Assembly (NCBI GenBank): GCA_038373865.1
Contig: JAXGGA010001118.1
Span: 104,639 to 168,638 of the forward strand
Direction: 5' to 3'
Source of the DNA: Uloborus plumipes
Lineage: Eukaryota; Arthropoda; Arachnida; Araneae; Uloboridae
DNA length: 64,000 bases
Below the pieces are notes generated by a model, which saw only the letters and a program-made list of their open reading frames with translations, did not search any database and was not told where the DNA came from. Both the position numbers and the translations under genes were made by a program. Positions 34,001 through 40,639 of the stretch are shown here, piece after piece (the first letter of the stretch is position 1; each line of letters starts with the position of its first letter).

Positions 34001-35636
34001 GTGGCTTGAAATAAATTTTTAGATGCTAGGTAAAATCTTTCTGACCACTTTTTATAAAATTGTGCTGAGAATCAAAACATTGTGTCATGTTGCACTTTCT
34101 TAACATCAAAAATCTCATTGGAATGAAAAGTGAGAATGAATAAATCTTTTAACAGACTTAAATATAACGGGTTTGTTGAGACACTAACTGTAATGTACAG
34201 AAGTTTTTTGAAACATGGTTCCGTTAGGTGCTTTGCTGCTATTTATTCAGTTGAAAATACATTAAAAAGTTATTTTAAAAACTACCCTGAAATGGAGGTG
34301 GTATTTTCTTCTGGTTTATTTATTTTATTTTTTTTAAGCTTTTGAATGCGGGAAGTAGATGGTCTTTAGTATTGCAATTTTCTTGTATTTTTCTATTACA
34401 TATTTATGTTATGGAGGTATGAAAAATTTTACTAACTTCAAATGCACAATACACAAACTCTTAATGTTTAAATCAATTCTCATGCACAAACATCGGAGCT
34501 CTTGTCTTCTTTTTGACGTACAAGTTCTCAAATTGATTTTTCGCCCAACATTACACAATAACTCTTTCTTTCTCTACTACACAGGTTGATGCAAAATTTT
34601 TATCTTAAGTATGTTTGAAATATTAGTCAACCTATTTTGCATAAATTATGTTTAAAAATAAAATAAAGAAATAAATAATCGTATTGAACCCCAGAATGAA
34701 GTCTCCACTAAGAATTCTTGAATAGCAAACACAAATCTCTCACGTAAGTCCCAATTGCAAATATGGACCCTGCATAAAATTATTAACATTCATTCGCCTA
34801 AAAGATCTAATACAGTATATACATATGCAGTCCAGTCTCAATAATTTGAAGCCATATAGCTCGAATATTCCTTTATCTCGGAAGTGTTCATTGGGTCCCC
34901 AGACTCTTGAGAATGCTGTGGAAACTTCATATAGCTCGAACTACCAATAACTCGAAGCTTTTAGCTGGTCCCTTGACACTTCGAGTTATCGAGATTCGAC
35001 TGTTTTATTTGATTCTGTTTGAATAAACCTGAATTAAAATCATAATTCTTGCCTAGAAACTGAAGTTAGAATGTAAATGTTGCAAGTACAGCATGTTGAA
35101 TGTAATGCATGTATTTTGAATTTCAGATAGGAAATCAAAAACAGTGAAATCTCATTGACTTGAACAATCTTGTGGAAAATTGTTTTCCATAGATGTTGCT
35201 CTTTTTTTTTTTCTTTTCTTTGTTTTCCCTTTTCTTCCTTAAAAAAAAGCAGATCCAAAGTTTAAACTTATGAATTCTAAATGCCATCAATGTGTGCATT
35301 TTAGTTGAGCAACATCTTAAGACATAATTGTATCACATAATGGTGGTAATTACAGAGAATAATAATAATAAGGGGAAATGAAAATGTCTGCTACATATTA
35401 TTCTATTAAACTCATTATTGGCACTCAGTTCTACATTTATAGATAGACCAGTACTGTCCTTTCCCCTTACATGCATGTTCACGTTAATGAGAATTCACTG
35501 CTCATAATGACGAAAATGTACTCATAAACTTTTTTTCTCTTCTCAATCTAGTGCCAAAGATGGGAAGGGCACTATTGATGACACTAAAGATCTGAAAGGC
35601 TCTCAGTCAAGTGTTGCCAAAGACAGCCTGGTGTAG
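882..35636 (+). CDS. Fas2: Fasciclin 2 / NCAM-type neural adhesion receptor, 3' part of gene (15 exons plus one candidate microexon)
   Basis: This is a homophilic Ig-superfamily adhesion receptor of neurons and epithelia that acts at the plasma membrane in axon bundling and synapse stability. The spliced exons give the end of Ig1, Ig2, Ig3, Ig4, Ig5, FN3-1, FN3-2, a stem, one transmembrane helix and a tail, about 800 residues in the window. The order 5 Ig + 2 FN3 + TM is that of Fas2 and vertebrate NCAM. Family-like stretches include ITW at the start of Ig2, GTYTCLAKN in Ig3, GHITVE at the end of Ig4, FAARNQ in FN3-1, NSYYKVEVRAHN in FN3-2 and EKEPL in the tail. Every exon has AG/GT borders and compatible phases except 10464-10619, which is one base short. 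The signal peptide and early Ig1 lie upstream. The TM form ends in Ser-Leu-Val. Confidence is high for the family; exon borders are by eye. Confidence 0.93.
1034..1962 (+). other. Fas2 intron
   Basis: AT-rich intron sequence of 929 nt. I see no repeat ends, no second open exon and no RNA gene. The small ORFs in it have no recognisable similarity. Confidence 0.7.
1963..2232 (+). CDS. Fas2: Fas2 exon: complete Ig domain 2 (second cysteine missing)
   Basis: The acceptor is gccacag and the donor ggtgagt. The 270 nt are phase 1 on both sides, so one exon is a removable Ig module. The peptide starts near ITWEDCEEKQ, has VRCRVSANPPATVTW (first cysteine and core tryptophan) and ends IKVEVH, as in Fas2 Ig2. 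At the F strand the motif reads EDKGQFVVRAM: the position that should be cysteine (codon 2169-2171) is valine. There is an extra cysteine in the A strand (codon 1983-1985). Confidence 0.9.
2287..2600. repeat. Decayed inverted-repeat element in Fas2 intron
   Basis: A segment near 2409-2440 (cagtagtgtac ... gtgcaccct) is matched in inverse orientation near 2547-2575 (agggtgctgtgcacactactg). Ends and target duplication are unclear, so this is only a probable old MITE. The rest of the intron (2233-4011) is AT-rich and otherwise featureless apart from the element at 2995-3269. Confidence 0.3.
2995..3269. repeat. Short hAT-like MITE
   Basis: A 275-bp segment begins CAGGGGCAAAG and ends ATCTGCCCCTG, so the outermost 8 bp are an inverted repeat of the CAGGGGC type seen in other hAT-like elements here. 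Flanks are only approximately duplicated. It has no coding potential. Confidence 0.45.
4012..4127 (+). CDS. Fas2: Fas2 exon: first half of Ig domain 3
   Basis: The acceptor is ttttatag and the donor gtaaga. The 116 nt enter in phase 1 and leave in phase 0. The peptide has EPPEIIELEEKMEATEGEEA followed by TLRCQAQGFPRPTYSW, which gives the B-strand cysteine and the core tryptophan of an Ig fold. The fold is completed by the exon at 5216. Confidence 0.9.
4128..5215 (+). other. Fas2 intron within Ig3
   Basis: A 1,088-nt AT-rich intron. It contains A and T runs, for example at 4959-4973, and no repeat ends, genes or RNA features that I can support. Confidence 0.65.
5216..5375 (+). CDS. Fas2: Fas2 exon: second half of Ig domain 3
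   Basis: The acceptor is aatgcag and the donor ggtaagc. The 160 nt run from phase 0 to phase 1. The peptide has TLVISQVKRDQKGTYTCLAK, with D-x-K-G-x-Y-x-C and then NPAGEA. The GTYTCLAKN block is typical of Fas2 Ig3. Confidence 0.92.
5484..6912 (+). mobile_element. Tc1-like DNA transposon with complete TIRs
   Basis: The element starts CACTGGCGG and ends CCGCCAGTG. The terminal inverted repeats run for about 33 bp and include an A/T run and ATCCCAACACCAAGAAA. It is flanked by TA on both sides (5482-5483 and 6913-6914), the Tc1/mariner target duplication. Length is about 1,430 bp. It carries a broken transposase gene on the plus strand and sits inside a Fas2 intron in the same orientation as the gene. 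Confidence 0.93.
5724..6748 (+). pseudogene. Tc1-like transposase pseudogene
   Basis: The family cuts and pastes by a DD34E catalytic triad after binding the TIRs with paired helix-turn-helix domains. The reading starts at the ATG at 5724 and ends at TAA 6746-6748, but it needs frame changes early (near 5750), around 5860-5920 and after 6390. Recognisable pieces are FHFAILQKDL (HTH region), RGTTEKEDRRILRTAVAHRT, VVIFDENRF (second catalytic Asp region), QQDNAHPH near 6450-6475, and SPIDNVWDII near 6545-6575. In the last block the usual catalytic Glu is Asp. Frameshifts make it inactive. Confidence 0.88.
7370..7509 (+). CDS. Fas2: Fas2 exon: first half of Ig domain 4
   Basis: The acceptor is ttttctag and the donor gtgtgt. 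The 140 nt run from phase 1 to phase 0. The peptide has VKPEVRSFENKTTVKGES followed by VTLECRAAGDPLPELSIRKQG. The core tryptophan is absent, as I recall is also the case for Drosophila Fas2 Ig4. The exon ends with the acidic FDDE and continues into DDE of the next exon. Confidence 0.88.
7868..9983. mobile_element. hAT-like element, CAGGGGTCTG ends, with nested family B copy
   Basis: The left end CAGGGGTCTGGCCAG and the right end CTGGACAGACCCCTG are inverted repeats with one mismatch over 15 bp. Subterminal segments repeat the phrase cggaccc...tcacaaaaat several times (7895-8020 and 9940-9960). GTTCT occurs immediately outside both ends and may be a 5-bp target duplication. The interior has no intact ORF. 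A family B element (9249-9917) inserted into it later, which dates this element as older. Confidence 0.65.
9249..9917. repeat. Family B short DNA transposon, copy 1
   Basis: It starts CAGGGGTGATTGTG and ends ACAATCACCCCTG, a 13-bp perfect inverted repeat. Just inside the left end is a cluster of CCGGTATTTT/AAAATACCGG motifs. TTTTCA flanks both ends. It is non-coding and about 669 bp. Near-identical copies are at 23696-24336 and 30038-30715. Confidence 0.75.
10464..10619 (+). CDS. Fas2: Fas2 exon: second half of Ig domain 4, with 1-bp frame break
   Basis: The acceptor is tattttag and the donor gtgagt. Phase 0 in and phase 1 out require length 3n+1, but the exon is 156 nt. The first part reads DDEVQLSRRQEAGEAVLVFT then ITR. 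From about 10533 the Ig motif EHDGLYYCTAENRGAHVERV and GHITVE is found in the next frame. One base is missing near the CGG at 10530-10532, after the Arg of ITR. In the entry frame there is a stop at about 10599. A sequencing or assembly error is more likely than a null allele, because everything around it is intact. Confidence 0.85.
10620..11528 (+). other. Fas2 intron
   Basis: A 909-nt intron. Part of it (about 10770-11260) has lower AT content, and the phrases tgccagaaggcatgcacatgcc and gtgccaagtttggcacatgt look like remains of an old repeat, but I cannot define its ends. There is an A run at 11453-11468. Confidence 0.5.
11529..11713 (+). CDS. Fas2: Fas2 exon: first part of Ig domain 5
   Basis: The acceptor is ctctatag and the donor gtaagt. 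The 185 nt run from phase 1 to phase 0. The peptide has FSPDMQSTPKNSVKTWEGNP then VNLSCIAEAIPNATISWSF, which gives the Ig cysteine, an N-glycosylation sequon (NAT) and the core tryptophan. NATISW matches the Fas2 Ig5 pattern. Confidence 0.92.
11714..12308 (+). other. Fas2 intron within Ig5
   Basis: A 595-nt intron with no repeat ends or other genes seen. It has a short imperfect repeat gtcgggaaaaatctagaaaagtcg near 12140. Confidence 0.55.
12309..12426 (+). CDS. Fas2: Fas2 exon: end of Ig domain 5
   Basis: The acceptor is attccag and the donor gtaagt. The 118 nt run from phase 0 to phase 1. The peptide VRPNGEGGGRGGQSVYGTYT then CHAENPHGTQFINIELQEA completes Ig5 with G-T-Y-T-C. The Gly-rich stretch GEGGGRGG lies before the F strand. 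LQEAR at the junction matches the LKEAR junction of Drosophila Fas2 as I recall it. Confidence 0.9.
12427..12966 (+). other. Fas2 intron between Ig5 and FN3-1
   Basis: A 540-nt intron containing a short TG microsatellite at about 12869-12888. Nothing else can be supported. Confidence 0.6.
12967..13140 (+). CDS. Fas2: Fas2 exon: first part of fibronectin III domain 1
   Basis: The acceptor is tttgcag and the donor ggtatat. The 174 nt are phase 1 on both sides. The peptide has KPTEVRGVEVVKETATTMTF, then FDPPAEDGGLPILGYVVKYH and an acidic DEPYEEAAVSDWSE. G-L-P-I-L-x-Y-x-V-x-Y is the B-to-C strand motif of Fas2/NCAM FN3 domains. Confidence 0.9.
13166..13220 (+). repeat. Family B fragment
   Basis: It begins CAGGGGTGATAATGTTCCGG and continues with the tattttcat...cgaaaat motif cluster of family B, then loses similarity. 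No matching 3' end was found before the long-TIR element that starts near 13361. Confidence 0.5.
13964..14150 (+). pseudogene. Transposase-like ORF relic
   Basis: One frame reads DIVCIGFDGCTTKTGKYKAV then IRKLEEKLGRPL, an in-frame stop, WDICQLHLNELNLLHFLQKL and DGPTSGLK before another stop. The order D-G-(C/T)-T-x-T-G-x-K, R-P-L-x-W-x-I-C-x-L-H-x-N-E-L and D-G-x-T-x-G resembles an uncharacterised transposase-like protein family common in arthropod genomes, by recollection only. At least two stops make it non-functional. Confidence 0.5.
14585..15036 (+). mobile_element. Helitron-like insertion with typical 3' end
   Basis: The 3' terminus has the hairpin CCCGGGCAACGCCGGG (15009-15024) followed 7 nt later by CTAGT (15032-15036), the CTRRT-type end of Helitrons. 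The segment begins near tatatgtatataaatggatg at about 14600, but the 5' TC end is not resolved. It is nested in the long-TIR element 13361-16057. Confidence 0.6.
17015..17274 (+). CDS. Fas2: Fas2 exon: end of FN3-1 and start of FN3-2
   Basis: The acceptor is tttgcag and the donor gtaagt. The 260 nt run from phase 1 to phase 0. The peptide has SPYVLSNLRPSTTYLFQFAA then RNQAGVGEW, the L-x-P-x-T-x-Y and FAARNQ-G motifs closing FN3-1. It goes on to RAESAPEAPKFITPGG, KFVVRWTVPLDNGRKIDYF and ELRYFE, which opens FN3-2 with the conserved tryptophan and P-x-D-N-G. Confidence 0.93.
17304..18340. mobile_element. hAT non-autonomous element with 8-bp target duplication
   Basis: It starts CAGCGGTTCCCAACC and ends GGTTGGGAACTGCTG, terminal inverted repeats with one mismatch. 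The flanks CTTTAACA (17296-17303) and CGTTAACA (18341-18348) match at 7 of 8 positions, the hAT signature. A subterminal palindromic GCGAACCCC motif recurs at both ends. No intact transposase ORF is present. Length is 1,037 bp. Confidence 0.9.
18693..19033. repeat. Palindromic MITE-like element
   Basis: The left arm (18693-18813) and right arm (18914-19033) are inverted copies of about 115 bp with few differences, from CACCGCC...GGCGGTG inwards, around a spacer of about 100 bp. It can fold into a long hairpin. The arms contain ggacagctgtttcgagctta in opposite orientations. No coding sequence. Confidence 0.75.
19491..19680 (+). CDS. Fas2: Fas2 exon: second half of FN3-2
   Basis: The acceptor is actttcag and the donor ggtagtt. 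The 190 nt run from phase 0 to phase 1. The peptide has RKEQPWRRIGEVVSQKIYDM, then YEMTGLKGNSYYKVEVRAHN and DIGYSQDATMVFQTAS. The L-x-G-N-x-Y-Y-x-(V/I)-E-(V/L)-x-A-H-N block matches Fas2 FN3-2. Confidence 0.93.
19681..22260 (+). other. Fas2 intron, 5' part
   Basis: 2,580 nt with no repeat ends or open exons that I can support. A possible acceptor near 20659 (ttatttcttag) leads to a stop after about 10 codons and was not accepted as an alternative terminal exon. Confidence 0.5.
22200..22205 (+). promoter_or_regulatory. TGCATG element upstream of the candidate microexon
   Basis: TGCATG is the core Rbfox/Fox-1 splicing motif. It lies 56 nt before the microexon acceptor, just upstream of a long pyrimidine-rich tract. 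A regulatory role is inference. Confidence 0.35.
22261..22299 (+). CDS. Fas2: Candidate Fas2 juxtamembrane microexon (39 nt)
   Basis: A very strong pyrimidine tract (22225-22258) ends in ttttctag, and the 39-nt segment is followed by a weak donor gtacac. It is phase 1 on both sides, so inclusion adds 13 codons without changing frame between the exons ending at 19680 and starting at 25696. The encoded stem peptide would read about DPSKGSQGHLHTH. It is similar in composition to the start of the next exon (DLDPSSGSHHG). Vertebrate NCAM has small alternative exons at this same point between FN3-2 and the membrane. No transcript evidence is available here. Confidence 0.5.
22325..22330 (+). promoter_or_regulatory. 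TGCATG element downstream of the candidate microexon
   Basis: A second TGCATG lies 26 nt downstream of the microexon donor. This is the position from which Fox-family proteins normally promote inclusion. It is surrounded by CU-rich sequence (22301-22375). The role is inferred. Confidence 0.35.
22414..23383 (+). repeat. hAT-like non-autonomous element, family A copy 2
   Basis: The left end AAGGGGTGGCCATCC and right end GGTTGGCCATCCCTG form imperfect terminal inverted repeats. The 8-bp flanks GTATAATA and ATATAATG share the core TATAAT. The body matches copy 1 at the window start, for example tccaaatcaaaattactgac near 22848. Non-coding, 970 bp. Confidence 0.65.
23696..24336. repeat. Family B short DNA transposon, copy 2
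   Basis: It starts CAGGGGTGATTGTTTTCCGG and ends ACAATCACCCCTG. AATATA flanks both sides (6-bp duplication). The body matches copies 1 and 3, including ggaaataaaatatttttaat and ctttcaggtattttt. Confidence 0.75.
24337..25695 (+). other. Fas2 intron, 3' part
   Basis: 1,359 nt of AT-rich intron leading to the transmembrane exon. It has a short TG run near 25302-25318 and nothing else I can support. Confidence 0.55.
25696..25948 (+). CDS. Fas2: Fas2 exon: stem, transmembrane helix and start of cytoplasmic tail
   Basis: The acceptor is aatgcag and the donor gggtaag. The 253 nt run from phase 1 to phase 2. The peptide has a Ser/Gly/His-rich stem (DLDPSSGSHHGYASDGGSSL), then a hydrophobic segment VMAIVVAILLVILVVIDVVC of about 21 residues. 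It is followed by the basic/aromatic YVRWEWGVVHFLRSRVC and an NCAM-like KPTGASDEKAKEAAFED stretch. This anchors the receptor in the plasma membrane. Reading on past the donor gives a stop at once. Confidence 0.93.
25949..27798 (+). other. Fas2 intron in the cytoplasmic region
   Basis: 1,850 nt, AT-rich, with no repeat ends or genes recognised. It ends in a long TC-rich tract before 27799. Confidence 0.6.
27799..27855 (+). CDS. Fas2: Fas2 cytoplasmic exon (57 nt)
   Basis: The acceptor is tctcacag and the donor gtgagt. Both sides are phase 2. It encodes GKVDNFEKKTRTEVDNPAF plus a split codon. VDNPAF resembles the tail of Fas2-like receptors. Its symmetric phase means it can be skipped without a frame change. 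Confidence 0.85.
27856..32328 (+). other. Fas2 intron with one family B insertion
   Basis: A 4,473-nt intron. Apart from the family B element at 30038-30715 I see only AT-rich sequence, an ATT run near 29550 and a short GT run near 29930. Confidence 0.6.
30038..30715. repeat. Family B short DNA transposon, copy 3
   Basis: It starts CAGGGGTGATTGTGTTCCGG and ends ACAATCACCCCTG. TTTCTAA flanks both sides (7 bp). All three full copies in this gene are in the same orientation. The body carries paired motifs such as acaaatgcaactttcataac shared with copy 1. Confidence 0.78.
32329..32400 (+). CDS. Fas2: Fas2 cytoplasmic exon (72 nt)
   Basis: The acceptor is cattctag and the donor gtgagc. Both sides are phase 2. 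It encodes DQEKEPLKARTDAEEVVSED then TPMI. EKEPL(K/R) is shared with the Drosophila Fas2 tail as I recall it. If the following intron is retained, the frame ends after one Trp codon, giving a tail without the PDZ ligand. Confidence 0.88.
32401..35551 (+). other. Last Fas2 intron
   Basis: A 3,151-nt intron. Contents: a segment around 33525-33690 with ggggcaaa motifs that is probably an old repeat without clear ends, and the pogo-like element at 34828-35002. Otherwise AT-rich. Confidence 0.5.
34828..35002. repeat. Pogo/Tigger-like MITE
   Basis: The left end CAGTCCAGTCTCAATAATTT and right end gttatcgagattcgactg (inverse CAGTCGAATCTCGATAAC) are inverted repeats of the CAGT-(C/G)-AA-CTC type. The interior repeats tagctcgaa and taactcgaa. 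Length is 175 bp. No coding sequence. Confidence 0.55.
35552..35636 (+). CDS. Fas2: Fas2 last coding exon with C-terminal PDZ ligand
   Basis: The acceptor is tcaatctag. 85 nt from phase 2 to the stop TAG (35634-35636). It encodes CAKDGKGTIDDTKDLKGSQS then SVAKDSLV. The last residues Ser-Leu-Val fit the class I PDZ ligand (S/T-x-hydrophobic). In Drosophila the TM form of Fas2 ends in a similar motif that binds the scaffold Discs-large, so the same partner is likely here. Confidence 0.9.
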
Positions 35637-36915
35637 TCTCACCAGACAAAGGGATATCAGGACGGTTCACCGTCACATCTGTCTGTCCCATTTTGGGACA
35701 GACACCATCATGAGGGAGGAGAAATCTTATTTGGGGAAAACTGAAGTGTTCAAGAGACTGATTTTTGCAGTTTTGTCTCATTTGCCTGTGTACTGTTTGT
35801 ATATACATACAAAATGACTGCAGCTGTATTTACGTAAGCACACAGTGGGACCTCTTCTGATGGATCTCTCCATCACAGCAAATTATTTTTCTCGAGCTAT
35901 CACGAAATTCGAGATGACCTTTCTTGGTCTGTGGTCCCTTAGAAAGAGGTACCACTGGATGTACAAATTACATGTACATTTATTACTCATTTGGAAAAAA
36001 AGTAACTTGGCACAAAAGACTGCTTTCAGAAATATTTTCAAAGAGAAGCACTGGAATTAAGCAAACCTAATGATATTTGCTATACCATTCAAAGTTACAC
36101 TAGTGCTATCTGGCAGCTATTTATGCAGTTCCACTTGCAGCATGAAAATTGGTCTTTTTTTCCCCCTTGCATTATGTCTGTATAAAAGTAATTAAGTGTC
36201 AATTTGACACTTTTCAAATGAGCGATCAAATTTGTACGTATGCTTATACAGTGAAACCATGGTTTTACGTTCCCTCCTTTCTCTTTAATGCATGAATCTC
36301 TTTTACAGACAATCTTTTGACTTTATGTGTGATATATTTATTGTGCAACATGTTTACTTTTCTTTAACAGTGCTTCCTTTATAAGTGAAGTACATATTTT
36401 TGGTTCTCATCGGAACTTACTTATATTATACAAAATTGAATGAGAAGAGGGAAAAATATGTACTGCAATTTTTCAATTGTATGCTATTAAAAGAGGTAAG
36501 TTTTAAATCTAGGTATTTTATTTATCTGATAGGAAGCCAAACTACTATGTCATGTTTTAAATGTTGTAGACACTATTTTATCCCTTTTTAAAATGTTATT
36601 TTCTTGAATATTTTAAGACATTCTTTAATTGCAATACATTCCCTCTTTTCAAGAAAATGAAAAGCATATTAATTTGCATTATTGATTTTTACTAATGATG
36701 TCAGTGTAGTCATTATTGAAAAAAAAAAAAGAGAAAAGAAAATGTAAAGTTATTCTTTCACTGTTTAAGTATTTATGCAACAGCATCTTGTTTATTTGAC
36801 CACATTCTAGTTTTTAAAAATTCTTGTGAAAAATATGTATTGTAAAGAAACTACAAACGCACATTGTGATTGAAAAAAGTGCTCTGAATAATAAACTATG
36901 CCTTTTTTAATAAGC
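35637..36915 (+). other. Fas2: Fas2 3' untranslated region (short form)
   Basis: The sequence after the stop codon is non-coding and runs to the first good polyadenylation signal at 36890. The 3' end is inferred from that signal only; later signals could give longer forms. Confidence 0.5.
36890..36895 (+). terminator. Polyadenylation signal AATAAA (candidate Fas2 site)
   Basis: Canonical hexamer about 1.25 kb downstream of the stop, followed by a T-rich stretch (ccttttttaa). A second candidate, AATAAA at 39435-39440, is followed by atcttgttcc and a T/G-containing stretch. Confidence 0.4.
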
Positions 36916-39815
36916 ATGCATAGCTGGTTACTACTGGTAGTTTTAAATTGCTACCTATTAATTTTATTGACAAAAATTTTTTTGGGGGTCTAATGATCAA
37001 GATTTTATAAACACAACATATAAAATATACCACAACGCTTTAGTAATCCACTGATGGATATATTCGATAAATCTTCTAGGCGGCAAGGTCATAAATAGTT
37101 CTAATATTTTGTAAAATTTCACTATGTGCTCCTTGGTGCTCAAGATGGTAAGTTTTACTAGTTGTGCATTTACTTGGTTCCTTGATGCATAATTGAAAGG
37201 CTCATCTATAATCCAAAAAGTTAAGATGGAACAATAAGATTGAGGATTATGTATTTAATGTTTCTGAAATGAAAAAGGGTTAAATTAATGCTAATTTATT
37301 AAACATTTCCTATGTTTGTGTTAGGTAAATATTGAATATATTAATTTTTCATCATTTAAAGAAACTGGTTTATTATCAGCTCTCTGAAAATGATTCTAAA
37401 AGGCAAATTTATGCTTAAAATAAAGTATGATTTTTATGTGAAAAGGCATTAAATTGTTTTTATCCTCCAAAACGACAAGAGACAATGTAGTATTGAATCT
37501 TCCCACGACGTGCTGAGAAAATGCCTTGAAGATTTCTCAAATGTGCCCTGTGATTTGATTTTCTATGCTTATGGAGGCAAGCAATCTCATTAGGAACAGA
37601 CTGAACTTTCTCTCTTATTCAAAGACTGATTCTGCAGTGTATCGTTTCTCCCTCGTGTGTATGTGCGTGTCTGTGTCCATCTGCTTTTTTTCTGCATTCC
37701 AAAAGATCTTTGGAAATCATCAGAGCAAAACAACGACATTTCCAACATTGTGCTTTCATGGTTTGAAAGTAACATTCGAGATTATACCATTCCTCTCTCA
37801 GTGTTTGACGAGTCATTCCATTGATCTGTTCCCCCCCCCCCTCTTGTTCTGCATTTTATTTCATTATGTATGTGTGTGTATGAATATACTCATAAAATCC
37901 CTGTTGTGGAAGAATAATTATTGATTTTAACTTGTGACAATTTAAATTTGACAAATTTATTGAGCAAAAATTTAGTTAATTCTTTTATTATTACCATCAT
38001 CCACCATTGTCTCATTTTCATTGTGGTTACAAATTCAACTTGACTTTTAGTGTTGTTGACCACTACGCTTATGAGTGAAAAGATTTGTTGCTGTTTGGAG
38101 TAAATTAGAGATTTTTAAGTCATCCATATTTTAACGCCCACCATTTTGGATTTCATCACAGTAAATGTTTTACTCGACATTTATTGACATTGAATATAAT
38201 GTTCATGATAATGAAAGTCAATTCACTTTTAGGTGAAGATGAAGTATTTTTAAATTTTGCTTAGAATAGTTTTAGTTGCACTAATGTTAAATGCCTCAGC
38301 CAAAGTGCCATTGAAGTCGCTATGAAATATATTTTTAGGTAATTTTATGAAGATTTTTAATGTCTTACAAAACATTTTTGAGTAATCAGACTTTACTAAT
38401 CAGGTTATCCTCGTATATATTTCTCAGTACGATATAAGTTTTATGTATTATTAATTTTCATTTACTAAAGTTTTACAATAAATCTTTAAAACTTTCACCA
38501 TTATCACATTATTTAATCTAAATCTCTTAAGATATTTGACAAACTTCCGATGGGGATTTTATGTTTATTCATTTTGACATTCCAATCTCGATATTAGCTT
38601 TTTTCTGATAGTCATGTTGTCCATTAAAAGTTTTTCTGATTTGTTGATATTCCATAGGCGTTTAAGCAATATTCAATGGGTTTTATACTTATGTACTTGT
38701 TACAAAATGATCAGAGTACATTTCTGTAACAAAGGAGGTAGAATGAAATAAAGATATAAAAAAAATAGGATAACAAAATAGTCAAGAATAAAATAAAAAA
38801 GGAAATGAGAGGTCGCCACCCCCTATTATTTTGTGTACTGTATTCAACCTTTTCCCTTAATTTATACATATTATATAACTGAAGAATACCTATTTTGCTA
38901 TCACTTTGGACAGCATGTGCTTTGCTTATGTTGGTCATCCATGTGTCATTATATCGAGGTTGTGTATGTATACATATATGCATTGTATGTACATTATTTT
39001 TCATCCTTGTTAATTGTCTTGTTCAATTTTCATTTGTGATTTTTACTATTTTGAGAAATATATATATATTTCTGTGTAAATGTTTATTCTGTACAAGAAA
39101 TTTTATGAATGGTGTTTCAAAATGAAGTTTGAAAACCAAGCTCTCATTTTTAAGGAGGAAGAAGAATCATCAAATTTAGTATTTCAGTGTATTGCGTTTC
39201 AGTTTTAGACTCAAGTCGATGAAAAGAATTCAGTGATTTACTTAATATACCATTTCTTTGAAATTAAGTTTTCTATCAATTGATAAGGTATCATCATCGC
39301 GTATTGTTGTAAAATACATCTGTCATTTAGTTGTCTCAGATTTCAAATATTGACTTTCAATACCGTAACAGCAGAAGTGTGCTTTTACTGCCACCTCTTG
39401 GCGAGGTACGATGATGTTGCATGCATGATTGAAGAATAAAATCTTGTTCCCAAACACTATGTCTCAAAGCGTGATTTATTTCTCATTAATTTCTCTCAAA
39501 TTTCTTAAATGTGGTAGCGAATCGACTGGAAAACCTGAAATAGTTAAGTAATTCTCTGAAACCAAGTGTAGTAGAGGGAATTTTGCAAGAATTTTGTAAT
39601 TTAAAAAGGAAAAAATCATTGTAGTGACGTAAGAATACTGATATCAACCAGCAATAAAAGCTGTTTTAAAAATTTATTTTTATTGTTTTACCATCGACCT
39701 GCAAGAGATTATTTCATCATGAAAGATACTTTTACAAATTTGAATTACAATTATTTTAAAAGCTTTTACTCTCAAGTTTTCATTAAATTTCCTTGTTTAC
39801 AATACAGTATAATAT
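36916..39815 (+). other. Extended 3' UTR or intergenic DNA
   Basis: 2,900 nt between the first polyadenylation signal and the LTR. No coding pattern is convincing; the 119-codon frame at 37565-37924 has no family-like features. Further hexamers at 39435 and about 39652 leave open a long 3' UTR, as is common for neural genes. Confidence 0.4.
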
Positions 39816-40434
39816 TGTAACGAGTCCATAGCACCTTCAACTTTCTTAATTGAGCATCCCAATCTTGAGGAAGTAACTATAAATTTATTTACAAGTATGT
39901 ACACTTATTTACAATAGGAGCAGGAAACAATTGCTAAACATCCAGCAATTAGGTAGCAAACAGTACACTGTACTCTCAACAGTAACTCAGCACCACGTAT
40001 CTAACGTGAACAGTAATTAAGAAAATTACAAAAGCAAAACAACCATTCGCCCGAGCGAATAAAAACGAGTCTCTCGGACATCAAATCTGAAAAGAACTAA
40101 CTGCGTTCGAGGCAGTCGGACAGCTATTTATACTCTGAACGAAATTTCGACGACGTTCTAGCAAAATCCGGAGTATTCTGTTCATTCATAACTTCCATAA
40201 TCCATTCAAGAAAGTTCTAGCGATAAAAAGAAAAAAAAAACACACTCAGCGCGAAAATGTCTTCATGCTTATCAAATGTAGGGCAAGTGTAAAAACTACA
40301 AAGAGTTACAGGGTCGGTATACAAATGGCAGAAGTGGCATCTTCAGATACTTTTGCAACATGTCGCCAGATAAAACCAAAACTAGTGAAAATGATGCAAG
40401 GCAGGAAAAACAACTATTTACAAGATTTGCAACA
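39816..40434 (-). mobile_element. Long terminal repeat of a Ty3/gypsy-type retroelement (3' LTR)
   Basis: On the minus strand the LTR starts TGTTGCAAAT and ends CTCGTTACA, giving TG...CA ends over 619 bp. It lies directly after a polypurine tract and downstream of the integrase fragment, so it is the 3' LTR. No second LTR is present in the window. Confidence 0.75.
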
Positions 40435-40449
40435 TTGCCCCCTTCCCAA
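40435..40449 (-). other. Polypurine tract of the retroelement
   Basis: On the minus strand the sequence GGGAAGGGGGCAA directly precedes the LTR start. This is the usual primer site for plus-strand DNA synthesis in LTR retroelements. Confidence 0.65.
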
Positions 40450-40639
40450 GGACTGCACGTCCCGGGCAGTACAATCCCCAGAAAGGAAGCAAGGGAAAAT
40501 TTACAGATGCACACATTACAGGATAAACAATAACATTGATAAAGTAATATTACAAACAAGTTAAAGGCAAAAGTTATTTACAAAATTTACAAACAAATTA
40601 CCATGGTAGCTTGAGATTTACTTTACGAACTATGGCCAT

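Noticed and set aside
37565..37924. 119-codon frame downstream of Fas2
   Set aside because: Biased hydrophobic and low-complexity content, no family motif, overlaps mirrored frames on the other strand; typical chance ORF in AT-rich DNA.
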